DNA of 64,000 bases from Bacillus sp. FJAT-26390. Its GTDB lineage: Bacteria; Bacillota; Bacilli; Paenibacillales; Paenibacillaceae. The notes under the pieces are model-generated. The model saw only the letters and a list, made by a program, of their open reading frames with translations. It ran no database searches and was not told the origin of the DNA. Made by a program: the position numbers and the translations under genes. Of this stretch, positions 45,450 through 54,808 are shown in pieces (position 1 is the stretch's first letter; each line of letters starts with the position of its first letter). The stretch spans positions 1-64,000 of the forward strand of contig NZ_MAQX01000005.1 in assembly GCF_001682865.1 (NCBI RefSeq), in the 5' to 3' direction.

Positions 45450-45815
45450 ATGAAAATTGGTGAATTATCGCGGACAACAGGCGTCAGCATTCGTTCTCTG
45501 CGCTATTACGAGCAGCAAGGCTTGATCACATCCGTCCGTCAGCCTAACGGTTACCGTGAATATACGCTTCTAACGATAGAGACGGTGGAGACGGTCAAGC
45601 TTTATTTGAATCTTGGCTTAACGACGGAGCAGATTGCCAGTTTTCTTACTTGCGTACTTCAAAATAAAGAGGCATTTTGCACTGAAGTGATGCCGGTTTA
45701 CCGCAAAAAGTTGGCTGAAATCGAGCGGCAAATTGTTGAGCTGAACCAAATTAAAGCGAATTTGATCGACCGAATCGCCTTTCTTGGACAGCAAGAGCAA
45801 GGAAATGATGAATAG
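45450..45815 (+). CDS. MerR-family transcriptional regulator
   Basis: A 121-residue regulator. The N-terminal winged HTH is MKIGELSRTTGVSIRSLRYY, followed by EQQGLITSVRQPNGYREY. A coiled-coil dimer helix (about 80-112) follows. Two cysteines lie at about residues 68 and 76 (FLTCVLQNKEAFC), between domain and helix, where a redox or thiol signal could be read. It faces its own palindromic operator and precedes a thioredoxin gene by 20 bases, suggesting autoregulated thiol stress control (inference). Confidence 0.92.
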   Translation: MKIGELSRTTGVSIRSLRYYEQQGLITSVRQPNGYREYTLLTIETVETVKLYLNLGLTTEQIASFLTCVLQNKEAFCTEVMPVYRKKLAEIERQIVELNQIKANLIDRIAFLGQQEQGNDE

Positions 45816-45835
45816 GAATAAGGAGGGAAATACAG

Positions 45836-46153
45836 ATGGCCATTATGAACGCGGAATCAGACAGCATGCTGAAGTCGATCGTTAGCGAGGGCGTCGTTCT
45901 TGTCGACTATAGCGCGCCTTTTTGCCCGCCCTGCAAGACACTGCTCGGAGTATTAGATGAGCTCGACCAGGAGATGAACGGCAGAGTCAGTATCGTGAAG
46001 GTGAATTGCGAGGATTTGCCGGCATCCGCCTCAGAGGCAGGCGTGTTAGGCACGCCGACCGTTATCGTCTATAAGGATGGGCAGGCGATGGATAAGCTGG
46101 TCGGGCTGCGCCCCAAATCTCTTTACCAAGCGGTAGTCGAAAAGCATTTGTAA
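45836..46153 (+). CDS. Thioredoxin-family protein, CPPC active site
   Basis: A 105-residue cytosolic thioredoxin fold: LVDYSAPFCPPCKTLLGVLD holds a CPPC pair (about residues 30-33) instead of the usual CGPC, and GTPTVIVYKDGQ has the cis-proline. It is co-transcribed with the merR gene. The altered dipeptide should change redox potential; the partner is unknown. The ribosome binding site is AAGGAGG. Confidence 0.92.
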   Translation: MAIMNAESDSMLKSIVSEGVVLVDYSAPFCPPCKTLLGVLDELDQEMNGRVSIVKVNCEDLPASASEAGVLGTPTVIVYKDGQAMDKLVGLRPKSLYQAVVEKHL

Positions 46154-46564
46154 AATCACGCTGCATCAGCGCCCCAACTGAAACTCGCAAGGGGACAACG
46201 AAAACGCATCATTCTTCAGTCCTCTTGCCGTAAGCAGGGGCGCATGACTTGCAGCAGATGCTAGCCTCCGGGCGATCTGTTGCTCCAACGGACAGAGAAC
46301 ACCGCTGCCTGAATAATGAACAGGAAAACCTCCTGTTAAATCAAGAAATATCCGGCGAAAATCAGCTTTAGATGGATTTTCTCCCGCTAATTCTCTATCC
46401 CTCACCTCGCTTGATGCGTTAACGCTCATTTTAACTGGAGATTTTCCAGCTAAATGCTCGGTTCATTCTTTTACTGAAAAATTAGCTGGAGAAATTCCCG
46501 TTATTTGTGCCGAGCTGCAATAATTCGAGGTACAGGCGGGGTTTGAGTTACTGAAGACATGCCA
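46154..46564. repeat. Gene-free region with three copies of a TTAGC-GGAGAAA motif
   Basis: No reliable gene. Variants of TTAGCTGGAGAAATTCC occur three times: minus strand near 46370-46395 (TTAGCGGGAGAAAATCC), minus strand near 46430-46458 (TTAGCTGGAAAATCTCC, itself partly palindromic), and plus strand near 46481-46500. An 87-codon frame (46166-46429, minus) reads through it but has no ribosome binding site; it is more likely part of an interspersed repeat. Confidence 0.5.
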
Positions 46565-46596
46565 AACGAGCCTTAGAAGCGATTCTAAGGCTCGTT
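46565..46596. terminator. Terminator of the urt operon, possibly bidirectional
   Basis: Perfect stem AACGAGCCTTAG/CTAAGGCTCGTT with an eight-base loop. T-runs are short on both sides (TTTT plus, TTT minus). Confidence 0.75.
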
Positions 46597-46622
46597 TTCC
46601 ATTGTTTTAAACCGAACCAATC

Positions 46623-47324
46623 TTATACCGTCAAATATTTGCGAATAACCTCATCGCTCAGCGACTCCAAGCCGCCTTCCCATACGACCGCGCCCTTCTC
46701 AAGCACGTAGAAGTAATCGCCGACGCTCTTCACAAACTCCAAGCTTTGCTCCACCAGCAGAATCGCCGTCCTGCCATCGGCTTTAATCGACCGAATAACA
46801 TCCCGTATATCATCTACGATGGAGGGCTGAATCCCTTCGCAGGGTTCATCGAGCAGCAGCACCTCGGGTTTTGAGGCAAGCGCCCTTGCGAATGCAAGCT
46901 GCTGCTGCTGCCCGCCGCTGAGATCACCGCCGCGGCGCGTGTACATAGTCGGAAGCACCGGGAACTTGGCGATTGCCTCCTCCGGAATAGCGGCAGCCTT
47001 CGACCGCGAGGCTTCGAGTCCGAGCAGCAAGTTTTCATAGACCGACAGCTGACCAAATATTTCGCGGCCCTGCGGCACGTAGCCGATTCCGCTTTTTGCC
47101 CGCAGTCCCGGCGCCTTCTTCGTCAGTTCCTTTCCGTTGTACGATACGGAGCCTCCCCTTGCCTTCAGCAGTCCCATAATGCTTTTCATAAGCGTCGTCT
47201 TGCCGACGCCATTGCGCCCAAGCAGGCAGACAACCTGCCCTTGCTTCACCTTTAGCGATACGTCTCGCAAAATAACGCTTTCCCCATATCCGGCCTCAAG
47301 CTGTTGAACGGCTAACATCGGCAT
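46623..47324 (-). CDS. urtE: Urea ABC transporter ATPase UrtE
   Basis: A 233-residue LivF-type ATPase: Walker A GRNGVGKTT (about residues 36-44), QGREIFGQLSVYENL, signature LSGGQQQQLAFARAL, Walker B VLLLDEPCEGIQPSI. EGIQPSI is characteristic of UrtE. It overlaps urtD by 29 bases and is last in urtABCDE, followed by a terminator. Confidence 0.93.
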   Translation of the reverse strand: MPMLAVQQLEAGYGESVILRDVSLKVKQGQVVCLLGRNGVGKTTLMKSIMGLLKARGGSVSYNGKELTKKAPGLRAKSGIGYVPQGREIFGQLSVYENLLLGLEASRSKAAAIPEEAIAKFPVLPTMYTRRGGDLSGGQQQQLAFARALASKPEVLLLDEPCEGIQPSIVDDIRDVIRSIKADGRTAILLVEQSLEFVKSVGDYFYVLEKGAVVWEGGLESLSDEVIRKYLTV

Positions 47325-48072
47325 CCCGCCTTTTCCCCAAATACACTTCAGCTACGCGGTCATCCCGCTGAATCTCATCCATCGTGCCTTCCTTAAGCAG
47401 CCGTCCCTCATGCATGACCGTAACCTTGCTCGCAAAGTTGCGGACAAACTCCATATCATGCTCAACGACAACGATCGAACGCTTGCGGGCAATTTGATGA
47501 AGCAGCTCACCCGTCTTATCCGTTTCCTTGTCCGTCATCCCTGCTACCGGTTCATCAAGCAGCAATATTTCCGGCTCCTGGAGCAGCATCATACCGATCT
47601 CCAGCCACTGCTTCTCGCCATGCGACAAACCGCCGGCCCGCCACTCCGCTTTCTTCTGGAGACCTATCATCACAAGCTGACCGTCGATTCGCGCGCGCTG
47701 CTCCTCCTCCATCTTAGCGAAGAGAGTGGCGAATACGCCGCGCTTCTGCCGCATCGCGATCTCCAAATTTTCAGCAACGGTCATAGACGGGAAGATCGAA
47801 GGCGCTTGAAACTTGCGGCCGATGCCAAGCTCTGCGATCTGATGCTCCTTCTTCTTCGTAATGTCCACCTTGCCCCCAAACGTTACCCGGCCTGCCGTTG
47901 GCCTCACCTTGCCGCAGATCACATCCAGCATCGTCGTTTTGCCGGCGCCATTCGGGCCGATCAGGAAACGCAGCTCGCCTTTTTCCAATTGCAAATTCAT
48001 CCCTTGGATCGCTTTAAACCCGTCAAAATCAACCGTCACATCATCACACAGCAGGATTGCGGACTCCTTCAT
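47296..48072 (-). CDS. urtD: Urea ABC transporter ATPase UrtD
   Basis: A 258-residue LivG-type ATPase: Walker [10 protein letters not shown] (about 39-47), [20 protein letters not shown], signature [15 protein letters not shown], Walker [19 protein letters not shown]. The [12 protein letters not shown] signature and GMTD motif are typical of UrtD rather than LivG. It overlaps urtC and urtE by 29 bases each. Confidence 0.93.
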   Translation of the reverse strand: MKESAILLCDDVTVDFDGFKAIQGMNLQLEKGELRFLIGPNGAGKTTMLDVICGKVRPTAGRVTFGGKVDITKKKEHQIAELGIGRKFQAPSIFPSMTVAENLEIAMRQKRGVFATLFAKMEEEQRARIDGQLVMIGLQKKAEWRAGGLSHGEKQWLEIGMMLLQEPEILLLDEPVAGMTDKETDKTGELLHQIARKRSIVVVEHDMEFVRNFASKVTVMHEGRLLKEGTMDEIQRDDRVAEVYLGKRRDADVSRSTA

Positions 48073-49126
48073 GCTTCGGTTCCCTCCTCTTTTTGCGGAA
48101 TTTCAATTGGCTAACCAAACCCGCGACGCCTTTTGGCATAAACACGACGACCACCACGAACAGCAAGCCCATAAAGAACAGCCAGCCTTCGGGATACGCC
48201 GTACTGAACTCGCTTTTTGCCCAGTTCATTAGAATGGCGCCAAGCGCTGCGCCAACGAGCGTTCCACGACCGCCAATTGCCACCCACAACACCATTTCTA
48301 TCGAAGGCACAATGCCGAGCATGGACGGGGAAATAATGCCGACATGAAGCACGAACAGCATGCCTGCAATACCCGCAATTCCGGCAGAGATCGTAAACAC
48401 CACCATTTGATAAATCGCTGGATTGTAGCCAATAAATCGAACGCGGTTCTCGCCGTCGCGAATCGCGCGAAGCACTTTGCCGAAACGGCTGCCGATTACG
48501 AAACGACAAAATATGAATATGCCAATGAGTGCAGCGACCGTAATATAGTAAAGCACGCGCTTCGTATCCGGTGAGCCAATCGAAAATCCAAGCACGGTAG
48601 AGTAGCCTGTTATTCCATTCGTCCCGCCCGTGAAGGCTTGTTGGCCAATGAGCAGCGTTGTCGTAATAATAACGAGCGCCTGCGTCAAAATCGTAAAGTA
48701 CACGCCGCGAATCCGGTTGCGGAACGTGACATAACCAAGCACCAGCGCGAGCAGTGCAGGTATCGCAATTCCCATCGCAACCGCAAACCAGAAGCTTTGG
48801 AATGGCTGCCAAAACAGCGGAAGCTCCTTAAGGCCGCTCCAGCCCATAAAATCCGGCGGCTTCCCCCCGCTTGCTTCCAGCTTCAAATACATCGCCATCG
48901 CATACGCGCCAAGCCCGAAGAAAATGCCGTGACCGAGGCTTAATATCCCCGTAAAGCCCCATATTAGATCAAGCCCAAGCGCAACTATAGCAAAGGCTAG
49001 AAATTTCGCCAGCAGATTAAGTCGAAAATCACTTACAAAGAGCGGTGCCGAGAATAGCGCGGCAGCCGCAGCGGCATATCCAATCAGTATCCATATTCGC
49101 TGAGGCGTAAACTTTTGCAATCGCAT
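48044..49126 (-). CDS. urtC: Urea ABC transporter permease UrtC
   Basis: A 360-residue polytopic permease: [72 protein letters not shown] EAA-like loop, [20 protein letters not shown]. The [12 protein letters not shown] insert is typical of UrtC. It lies 21 bases after urtB and overlaps urtD. Confidence 0.92.
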   Translation of the reverse strand: MRLQKFTPQRIWILIGYAAAAAALFSAPLFVSDFRLNLLAKFLAFAIVALGLDLIWGFTGILSLGHGIFFGLGAYAMAMYLKLEASGGKPPDFMGWSGLKELPLFWQPFQSFWFAVAMGIAIPALLALVLGYVTFRNRIRGVYFTILTQALVIITTTLLIGQQAFTGGTNGITGYSTVLGFSIGSPDTKRVLYYITVAALIGIFIFCRFVIGSRFGKVLRAIRDGENRVRFIGYNPAIYQMVVFTISAGIAGIAGMLFVLHVGIISPSMLGIVPSIEMVLWVAIGGRGTLVGAALGAILMNWAKSEFSTAYPEGWLFFMGLLFVVVVVFMPKGVAGLVSQLKFRKKRREPKHEGVRNPAV

Positions 49127-49147
49127 GAGCGTCCCACCTTCCTTATC

Positions 49148-50053
49148 TTAATCAAGCGACCGCGAACGCATCGCAACGAGCCCCATTGGCTTCCATTGAA
49201 GGAAAGCCACTATGCAGACAAACACCAGCACCTTGCCAAGCGATGCATTCGTCCAATACTCAAACAGCGTATTGAACATGCCGATCCCCGTAGCACCCAG
49301 AACCGTTCCGACAAGCTTGCCGACGCCGCCAAGCACGACGACCATAAACGCGTCGACGATATAGTAGGTGCCAAGCGAGGGGCCTATTGGCCCGATCAGC
49401 GTTAACGCACAACCCGCGATTCCGGCAATTCCGGAGCCAATAGCAAATGTCATCGAATCAACCCGCCGCGTCGATACGCCAAGGCATGCTGCCATGTCAC
49501 GGTTTTGCATAACCGCGCGCATCCTTCTTCCCTCATGGCTGCGGTAGATGTAGAAATACATCGCCACCAAGCAGGAAATGACGAGTGCGATAATAAAAAG
49601 CCGTTTATAAGGAAGCAGAGTTCCATCCATAATCTTTAAGCCGCCGTTTAACCATGCCGGACTTGTAACCGCCACGTTTGGCGCGCCGAAGATCGACCTC
49701 GCAAGCTGCTGCAGCACAAGACCAACGCCCCATGTCGCAAGCAGGCTATCCAGCGGACGTCCGTATAAGAAACGGATAAGAGACATTTCGAGAATGAGGC
49801 CAAACAAAAACGCAATCGCAAAGCTAACCGGAACGGCGAGCACGAAATACCAGTCGAACATCGATTTTGGCAAATAATCATGGAATAGATTTTGCGTTAA
49901 ATAAGTGGAGTAAGCTCCAATCATAATCAACTCGCCGTGCGCCATGTTGATGACCTTCATTAAGCCAAACGTAATGGCTAGCCCAAGCGCCACCAGAAGC
50001 AAAATAGAGCTAATACTCAAACCGTTAAATAGCTGCAGCAGAAACACTTCCAT
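49148..50053 (-). CDS. urtB: Urea ABC transporter permease UrtB
   Basis: A 301-residue LivH-like permease: [63 protein letters not shown] (the coupling loop), [20 protein letters not shown] 50053 is chosen because an AAGGGGTGG site lies before it; the longer frame begins in the intergenic region. It lies about 129 bases downstream of urtA. Confidence 0.92.
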   Translation of the reverse strand: MEVFLLQLFNGLSISSILLLVALGLAITFGLMKVINMAHGELIMIGAYSTYLTQNLFHDYLPKSMFDWYFVLAVPVSFAIAFLFGLILEMSLIRFLYGRPLDSLLATWGVGLVLQQLARSIFGAPNVAVTSPAWLNGGLKIMDGTLLPYKRLFIIALVISCLVAMYFYIYRSHEGRRMRAVMQNRDMAACLGVSTRRVDSMTFAIGSGIAGIAGCALTLIGPIGPSLGTYYIVDAFMVVVLGGVGKLVGTVLGATGIGMFNTLFEYWTNASLGKVLVFVCIVAFLQWKPMGLVAMRSRSLD

Positions 50054-50181
50054 ATGACCACCCCTTTCATGCATGAACATCAGCTGTCATCACCGCTTCG
50101 ATAAAACAGAAGGGAAGCATTCGAAGCGATCGAATACTCCCCCATGCATTGCTGCGTATTAGACCATGACCTGCTTATGAA

Positions 50182-51456
50182 TTATTCCGTTGGTTGAATG
50201 CTTGCCGCCCAGTCATAACCCTTCAGATACGGATCAGGCTTAACAGCTTCGCCCGAATTCCACAATTCCTTGAATTGACCGTCAGCTTGCACCTCACCGA
50301 TCCGAACCGTTTTGTAAATGTGCTGTGTAGCGCCATCGATTTTCACTTTGCCTTCTGGAGCATCCCACTCCAGCTCTTTTGCCGCTTCCTTCACCTTATC
50401 CACTTCTATAGAACCTGCCTTCTCAACCGCTGCTGCCCATAAGTAAACCGCCGTGTAGCCAGCTTCGATCGGATCTGCCGTTACGCGCTCGTCACCGTAT
50501 TTCTTTTTGTAGTTTTCGACGAACGTTTTGTTTGCTGGCGTATCCGTCGTTTGGTAGTAGTTCCATGCCGCCAAATGACCTTCCAGCACATCGACGCCGA
50601 TACCGCGAATTTCTTCCTCTGCTACCGATACAGACAAGGTCGTCAAGTCCTTTGCCGTAATTCCTGCATCCTTCAATTGCTTGAAGAAAGCGACGTTGCT
50701 ATCGCCGTTAAGCGTGTTGTATACGACATCCGGCTTTGCTGCTTTAATTTTGCTGATCAGCGTGCTGTAATCCGTGTGGCCAAGCGGCGTGTATTCTTCG
50801 CCAACCAACTCGCCGCCTTCAGCCTTCAACTGCTCTTTGATAACGAGGTTTGCCGTACGAGGGAATACATAATCCGATCCGAGCAAGTAAAACTTTTTGC
50901 CGCGGTTCTCAAGCAGCCACGAAACCGAAGGAACGATCTGTTGGTTGGTCGTTGCGCCTGTGTAAAAAATATTCGGGGAAGATTCAAGCCCTTCGTATTG
51001 CACCGGATACCAGAGCAAGCCGTTCAGCTCTTCGAATACCGGCTTCATCGCCTTACGGCTAGCAGATGTCCATCCGCCGAACACCGTTGCGACCTTATCC
51101 TCGGAGATCAGCTTGCGGGCTTTCTCTGCGAAGGTCGGCCAATCCGATGCTCCGTCTTCAAGCACGGGTACGATTTTTTTGCCCAATACGCCGCCAGCGG
51201 CATTAATCTCATCAATCGCCATCATTTCCGCATCGATTACCGACACCTCGCTTATGGCCATCGTGCCGCTCTGCGAGTGCAAAATTCCTACTTTAATTTC
51301 CCCCTCTGCGCTTGCTCCCGTATTTGCTGTATTTGTTGCCTTATCCGTCTCCCCATTCGTAGATGCTGGTTTGTTGTTACTAGCTCCACAGCCCGCCAAT
51401 ACTAGCGATAATGCCACAAGCAACAAGCTAAACTGATAAAACATTCTCTTTTTCAT
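50182..51456 (-). CDS. urtA: Urea ABC transporter substrate-binding lipoprotein UrtA
   Basis: A 424-residue lipoprotein; the signal peptide ends in the lipobox LVLAGC (Cys about residue 22), followed by an Asn/Thr/Ala linker. The AmiC/FmdD-type domain has [59 protein letters not shown] and [11 protein letters not shown], the usual UrtA pattern. ATG 51456 lies after GGGGAGTGGG. It leads the urt operon under a sigma-A promoter with GlnR-like sites. No urease genes are in view. Confidence 0.93.
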   Translation of the reverse strand: MKKRMFYQFSLLLVALSLVLAGCGASNNKPASTNGETDKATNTANTGASAEGEIKVGILHSQSGTMAISEVSVIDAEMMAIDEINAAGGVLGKKIVPVLEDGASDWPTFAEKARKLISEDKVATVFGGWTSASRKAMKPVFEELNGLLWYPVQYEGLESSPNIFYTGATTNQQIVPSVSWLLENRGKKFYLLGSDYVFPRTANLVIKEQLKAEGGELVGEEYTPLGHTDYSTLISKIKAAKPDVVYNTLNGDSNVAFFKQLKDAGITAKDLTTLSVSVAEEEIRGIGVDVLEGHLAAWNYYQTTDTPANKTFVENYKKKYGDERVTADPIEAGYTAVYLWAAAVEKAGSIEVDKVKEAAKELEWDAPEGKVKIDGATQHIYKTVRIGEVQADGQFKELWNSGEAVKPDPYLKGYDWAASIQPTE

Positions 51457-51535
51457 ATTCCCACTCCCCAAATTGTTATATTTGTCTCTATATCCGAACA
51501 ATCCCTTGGAATAGACTTCCAATGTTCGTGCTTTC

Positions 51536-51565
51536 ATTATAGTTTGCCCATTATATGGATGTCAA
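51536..51565 (-). promoter_or_regulatory. urtA promoter
   Basis: Minus-strand TTGACA (51560-51565), an 18-base spacer and TATAAT (51536-51541). Confidence 0.8.
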
Positions 51566-51576
51566 TATAGTTTACA
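51560..51576. promoter_or_regulatory. GlnR/TnrA-like box over the urtA -35
   Basis: TGTCAATATAGTTTACA matches TGTNA-N7-TNACA exactly on both strands and overlaps the -35 hexamer, a repressing position. Confidence 0.6.
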
Positions 51577-51641
51577 TATAAATTTTAAAGGATAAAATTT
51601 TATTGAAAAATGGGCTTTTTGGGGGATTTTCCTGCGTTTAA

Positions 51642-51721
51642 CGTTATGTATAATGACATATTGGATAGATTACATTTTCATATATGATTGAAAAGGGTTA
51701 TTTATGATAGAAATTATAACA
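51642..51721. promoter_or_regulatory. Two further GlnR/TnrA-like sites upstream of urtA
   Basis: CGTTATGTATAATGACA (51642-51658) and TGATAGAAATTATAACA (51705-51721) each have one mismatch to the GlnR/TnrA consensus; the second fits the longer TnrA consensus at 16 of 17 positions. Confidence 0.5.
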
Positions 51722-51737
51722 TTAGGTTCTTGCGCGT

Positions 51738-51778
51738 AAAAAAAAGCCCAACTCAAGGCTCATGCCTTGAAATGGGCT
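51738..51778 (-). terminator. Terminator of the siderophore-binding lipoprotein gene
   Basis: Minus-strand AGCCCATTTCAAGGC/GCCTTGAGTTGGGCT stem followed by eight T. Confidence 0.92.
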
Positions 51779-51799
51779 CGTACGATTATTCGATCACAT

Positions 51800-52801
51800 T
51801 TATTTCTTGTTCTCTTCCGCACGCTTCACAAGCATGTCAACGAAGAGATCGATTTGTCCCATTATAGCAATGGGATCATAACGGTAGAACGTATCAAAAT
51901 CATTATAGAACAAATTGTTGTTTTTGGACGCCTTAAGACCTCTCCATACGCCTGAAGCCTTCAATTTTTCCAGCTCCTCGCCCTTTTTCTCGGGGTCGTA
52001 TGTCGTTAGGAACATATAATCAGCGCCATATTCCGGCAATGCCTCGAGCGACAATTGAATCGTTTGTTCCTCCGTGCTCTTACTAATATGCGGCATCTTC
52101 AGCTTCAAAGCGTTGTAGACGGCCTGACCGCCGCGACCCGCGTTGTCTCCAAAAATCCACAGCTCGCCTTTATCGGTTAGCTCGTAAAGGCCAAAGGTTG
52201 CATTCTCGTCTACGACTCCTTTAAGCTTCTCGCGGCCTTCAGCAGCTTTTTTATCGAATTCAGCAATAAACTGCTCCGCTTTATCCGGCGCACCTGCGAT
52301 GTCGCCAAACAATTTTACCGTTTCATAAATATTCGTAGCCGTGCCGTAAGGAATATGAATCGTCGGCGCTATTTTAGACAAGGCCTCATAGTTCTCGTCA
52401 TACATCACGACGATAAGGTCTGGCTGTAGCTCCAGCACCTTCTCTACGTTAACCGGCGCGCCTACGTCAGCTGCACCTTTAAGCTTCTCCTTCAGAAACG
52501 GATTATCGAAAGCGGTAGGCTCAACACCAATAACATTGGCGCCTACCGAAAGCAGCTCGCCTCCGTAATAATCCGTAACTATTTTTAGCGGCTTCACCGG
52601 AATTTCTACCGCTCCCTTTGCCGTTTCGTAACTGCGGAATTGTGCCTCAGGCGCTTCCGTTGCTGCCGGCGCTTCGCTCTCTTTAGGCGCGTTAGCAGCA
52701 GCATTGCCGTTTGTATTGTTCCCTCCGCCGCACGCGGATACAAGAACTGACAACATAAGGACAATAGCGCTAACGATCAAATACGATTTCTTCTTTAACA
52801 T
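51800..52801 (-). CDS. Iron-siderophore ABC transporter substrate-binding lipoprotein
   Basis: A 333-residue class III binding lipoprotein; the lipobox LVSAC has its Cys near residue 24, followed by an Asn/Gly/Ala linker. Periplasmic_binding_2 features: PLKIVTDYYGGELLSVGANVIG, NVEKVLELQPDLIVVM, IPYGTATNIYETVKLFGDIAG, LEALPEYGADYMFLTTYD. A Fur box precedes it. No permease or ATPase gene is adjacent, so it must use a transporter encoded elsewhere. The decayed regulator next door suggests a former btr-feu-like locus. Confidence 0.9.
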   Translation of the reverse strand: MLKKKSYLIVSAIVLMLSVLVSACGGGNNTNGNAAANAPKESEAPAATEAPEAQFRSYETAKGAVEIPVKPLKIVTDYYGGELLSVGANVIGVEPTAFDNPFLKEKLKGAADVGAPVNVEKVLELQPDLIVVMYDENYEALSKIAPTIHIPYGTATNIYETVKLFGDIAGAPDKAEQFIAEFDKKAAEGREKLKGVVDENATFGLYELTDKGELWIFGDNAGRGGQAVYNALKLKMPHISKSTEEQTIQLSLEALPEYGADYMFLTTYDPEKKGEELEKLKASGVWRGLKASKNNNLFYNDFDTFYRYDPIAIMGQIDLFVDMLVKRAEENKK

Positions 52802-52844
52802 GGTGAGCCTCCCTATTTGCGTTCAACGATTGATTCTTATTAAT

Positions 52845-52863
52845 GATAATGGGAATCATTATC
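52845..52863. promoter_or_regulatory. Fur box
   Basis: GATAATGGGAATCATTATC matches the 19-base Fur consensus at all but two positions. It lies about 45 bases upstream of the binding-protein start. Confidence 0.85.
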
Positions 52864-52932
52864 GTTAGAAGTATATCAAATAGCGACAGCTGCCGTCTAT
52901 AGATAAAAGTCACCTTGTCATATGGATTATTG

Positions 52933-53619
52933 TCACTTTTGATTTTGGCGAGAATGAAGCATATCCACGAGCATGTCCGTCAGCTTTTGCAAGGATACGC
53001 CATCATTCGCGAAACATTTCGTGACGGGTATCGCGTATACCCTGTCTTCTCTGACAGCCGGAAGGTTGCGCCAAGCATCGCTTGCCAACAACTGGTTTGT
53101 TTTCTCCATTCCGCCCTCTTCATAGATACTCACGACCATATGGTCGGCTGCATAGGCTGAAAGCTCGCCTGAAGCGATCATTTTACTTTTTCCCGCCTCA
53201 ATTACATGCCGTTTTATTGAATTAGGAGCAGGAAGCCCCAGCACCTCATATAGTGCATACGCGCCGCGATCCTGCGTGCTAAGCGCAAAAACATTGCCAT
53301 CTGCAATTTCATAAGCGCCTACGGTCTCATCGGACCGTAATACCTACTCAGCTAGGCGCAAGTCGGCAGATTCCGTGCTGGTCATGAACACCCTTGCTCC
53401 GGCATGGGCAAACAAGAGGCAGCCAAAGCTGAGCTCGGTGACGGAAGCATTAATCGTCATCGTTCCACTGCCCTCGCTAACCATAAATAACGTAGGCGCG
53501 CCGATCTTCATCTCGGTTGATGTTCCAGGAGATTTCAATACGACAATCATCGCCTCACGCAGCAAATAGTGGTTTGTGTTCACCGTGCAACCAACCCTTA
53601 CTTTACATATTTTCAGCAA
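52933..53619 (-). pseudogene. Remnant of a Btr-like AraC/siderophore-binding regulator
   Basis: Two pieces in order. The N-terminal piece (53344-53619) looks like an AraC-type sensor cupin: FMVSEGSGTMTINASVTEL and LLFAHAGARVFMTS, ending at a stop at 53344. The C-terminal piece is open from about 53335 to 52933 and begins without a start codon: TVGAYEIADGNVFALSTQD, then ALYEVLGLPAPNSIKR, ELSAYAADHMVVSIYEE and LPAVREDRVYAIPV. This is the end of a ferri-siderophore binding domain as in B. subtilis Btr. The AraC HTH pair and the first half of the binding domain are missing, so roughly 250-300 codons are lost. Confidence 0.7.
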
Positions 53620-53620
53620 A

Positions 53621-53653
53621 AGACCCCTTAACCAGCAGTTGGTTAAAGGGTCT
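53621..53653 (-). terminator. prsA terminator
   Basis: Minus-strand AGACCCTTTAACCA/TGGTTAAGGGGTCT stem followed by TTTTG, 20 bases after the prsA stop. Confidence 0.8.
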
Positions 53654-53672
53654 GAATAACAGGTTGCTGCAA

Positions 53673-54737
53673 TTATTTCGTTGCAGGCGCATCTGTCGCC
53701 GGTGCATCCGTTGCTGGAGTTTCACTGCCGGCAGGAGCATCGCTCGCAGGCGCGTCGCTTGCCGGAGTCTCTTCTTCCGTCTTAGGAAGCTTAATCACGA
53801 TATCTTGCTTAGGAAGCTCGTCCGTCATGAACTTGTTCATAAGCTCATAGGAAATCGTGCTCTTAAGCTTGTCTTTGACCGTGTCGCTGATTTTGTCAAA
53901 AGCGGGTGCGTCACGTTTCTCTACTTTAATGACATGGTAACCAAACTCTGTTTCTACCGGATCGCCAGTAACGCCGATCTCTTGCTTGTACGCTGCTTGC
54001 TTAAAGCCTTCAACCCAGTCGCCGTTAATCTTGTCTGCATAGAGGCCGCCAGTTTCCTTGGAGCCTGTATCATCGGAGAAATCTTTGGCAACGGCTGCCC
54101 AGTCGCCGCCCGCATCCAGCTTAGCTTTCGCTTCTTTGGCACGCGCCAAAGCTGCTTCAGCCGTACGAAGCTCTTTGCCTTCTTGGGATGAAGGATCTTT
54201 TGTCGCTACCAAAATATGACGAACCGTAACTAGCGCATAGTTAACCGTGTTCTTTTCATACTCGGTTTTCATATCTTCATCTTTTACTTGGGAGTTCATA
54301 TGTGCGACAACTTTAGATGTCAGCAGCAAATAGTTCTCCATATCTTTATCTTTTAATTTCTTCGCGTCAACAGCCGTTTTGAGCTCCGCATTATTTTTCA
54401 ATGCATCTTTATATTGTTTCATTTGTTCTTTAACATCGGATTCAGCCTTTTTAACGGATTCCTCCGTTGCGCGGCTGCCTAAAATTTTGTAGGAAATATA
54501 CTGTTGGAGCAACTGCTCCTTAAATTGCGGTATTTCGATAATTTGCGCGTACGTTGGCTGCATAACCGTAAATACATCCAAATACTTGTTGAATTCCGTA
54601 TCTGTCACATTGCCGCCTTTATAGGTAGCAATTTCTGTCTTTTTCGCGCCGCATGCCGCCATAGTCATGACCAGCACAACTGCCACGATAAGCAGCGCGC
54701 CTTTGCGCCATGCCGATTTGCGTGAACTGTGTAACAT
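53673..54737 (-). CDS. prsA: PrsA-type foldase lipoprotein (parvulin)
   Basis: A 354-residue lipoprotein helping secreted proteins fold outside the membrane. The signal peptide has the lipobox MTMAAC (Cys about residue 29). An N-terminal SurA-like helical region is followed by a parvulin domain (about 175-270: VRHILVATKD, GGDWAAVAKDFSDDTGSKETGG, TEFGYHVIKVEKRD). The C-terminal tail is a low-complexity run of SDAPA/TDAPA units. ATG 54737 follows GGGG by 7 bases. It is placed directly downstream of mfd, where B. subtilis has spoVT. Confidence 0.92.
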   Translation of the reverse strand: MLHSSRKSAWRKGALLIVAVVLVMTMAACGAKKTEIATYKGGNVTDTEFNKYLDVFTVMQPTYAQIIEIPQFKEQLLQQYISYKILGSRATEESVKKAESDVKEQMKQYKDALKNNAELKTAVDAKKLKDKDMENYLLLTSKVVAHMNSQVKDEDMKTEYEKNTVNYALVTVRHILVATKDPSSQEGKELRTAEAALARAKEAKAKLDAGGDWAAVAKDFSDDTGSKETGGLYADKINGDWVEGFKQAAYKQEIGVTGDPVETEFGYHVIKVEKRDAPAFDKISDTVKDKLKSTISYELMNKFMTDELPKQDIVIKLPKTEEETPASDAPASDAPAGSETPATDAPATDAPATK

Positions 54738-54808
54738 GTTGAATCCCCTTTCATCTTTTGAGCTTGTTTGTATTGTATCAGAAAAGGGACGCATAAAGCG
54801 AATCTTGT

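Noticed and set aside
46166..46429. 87-codon minus-strand gene
   Set aside because: No ribosome binding site; the frame runs through a repeat-like region and resembles no family I know.
46623..51456. Branched-chain amino acid (Liv) transporter
   Set aside because: The A-B-C-D-E order and the [21 protein letters not shown] and EGIQPSI motifs fit the urea system better.
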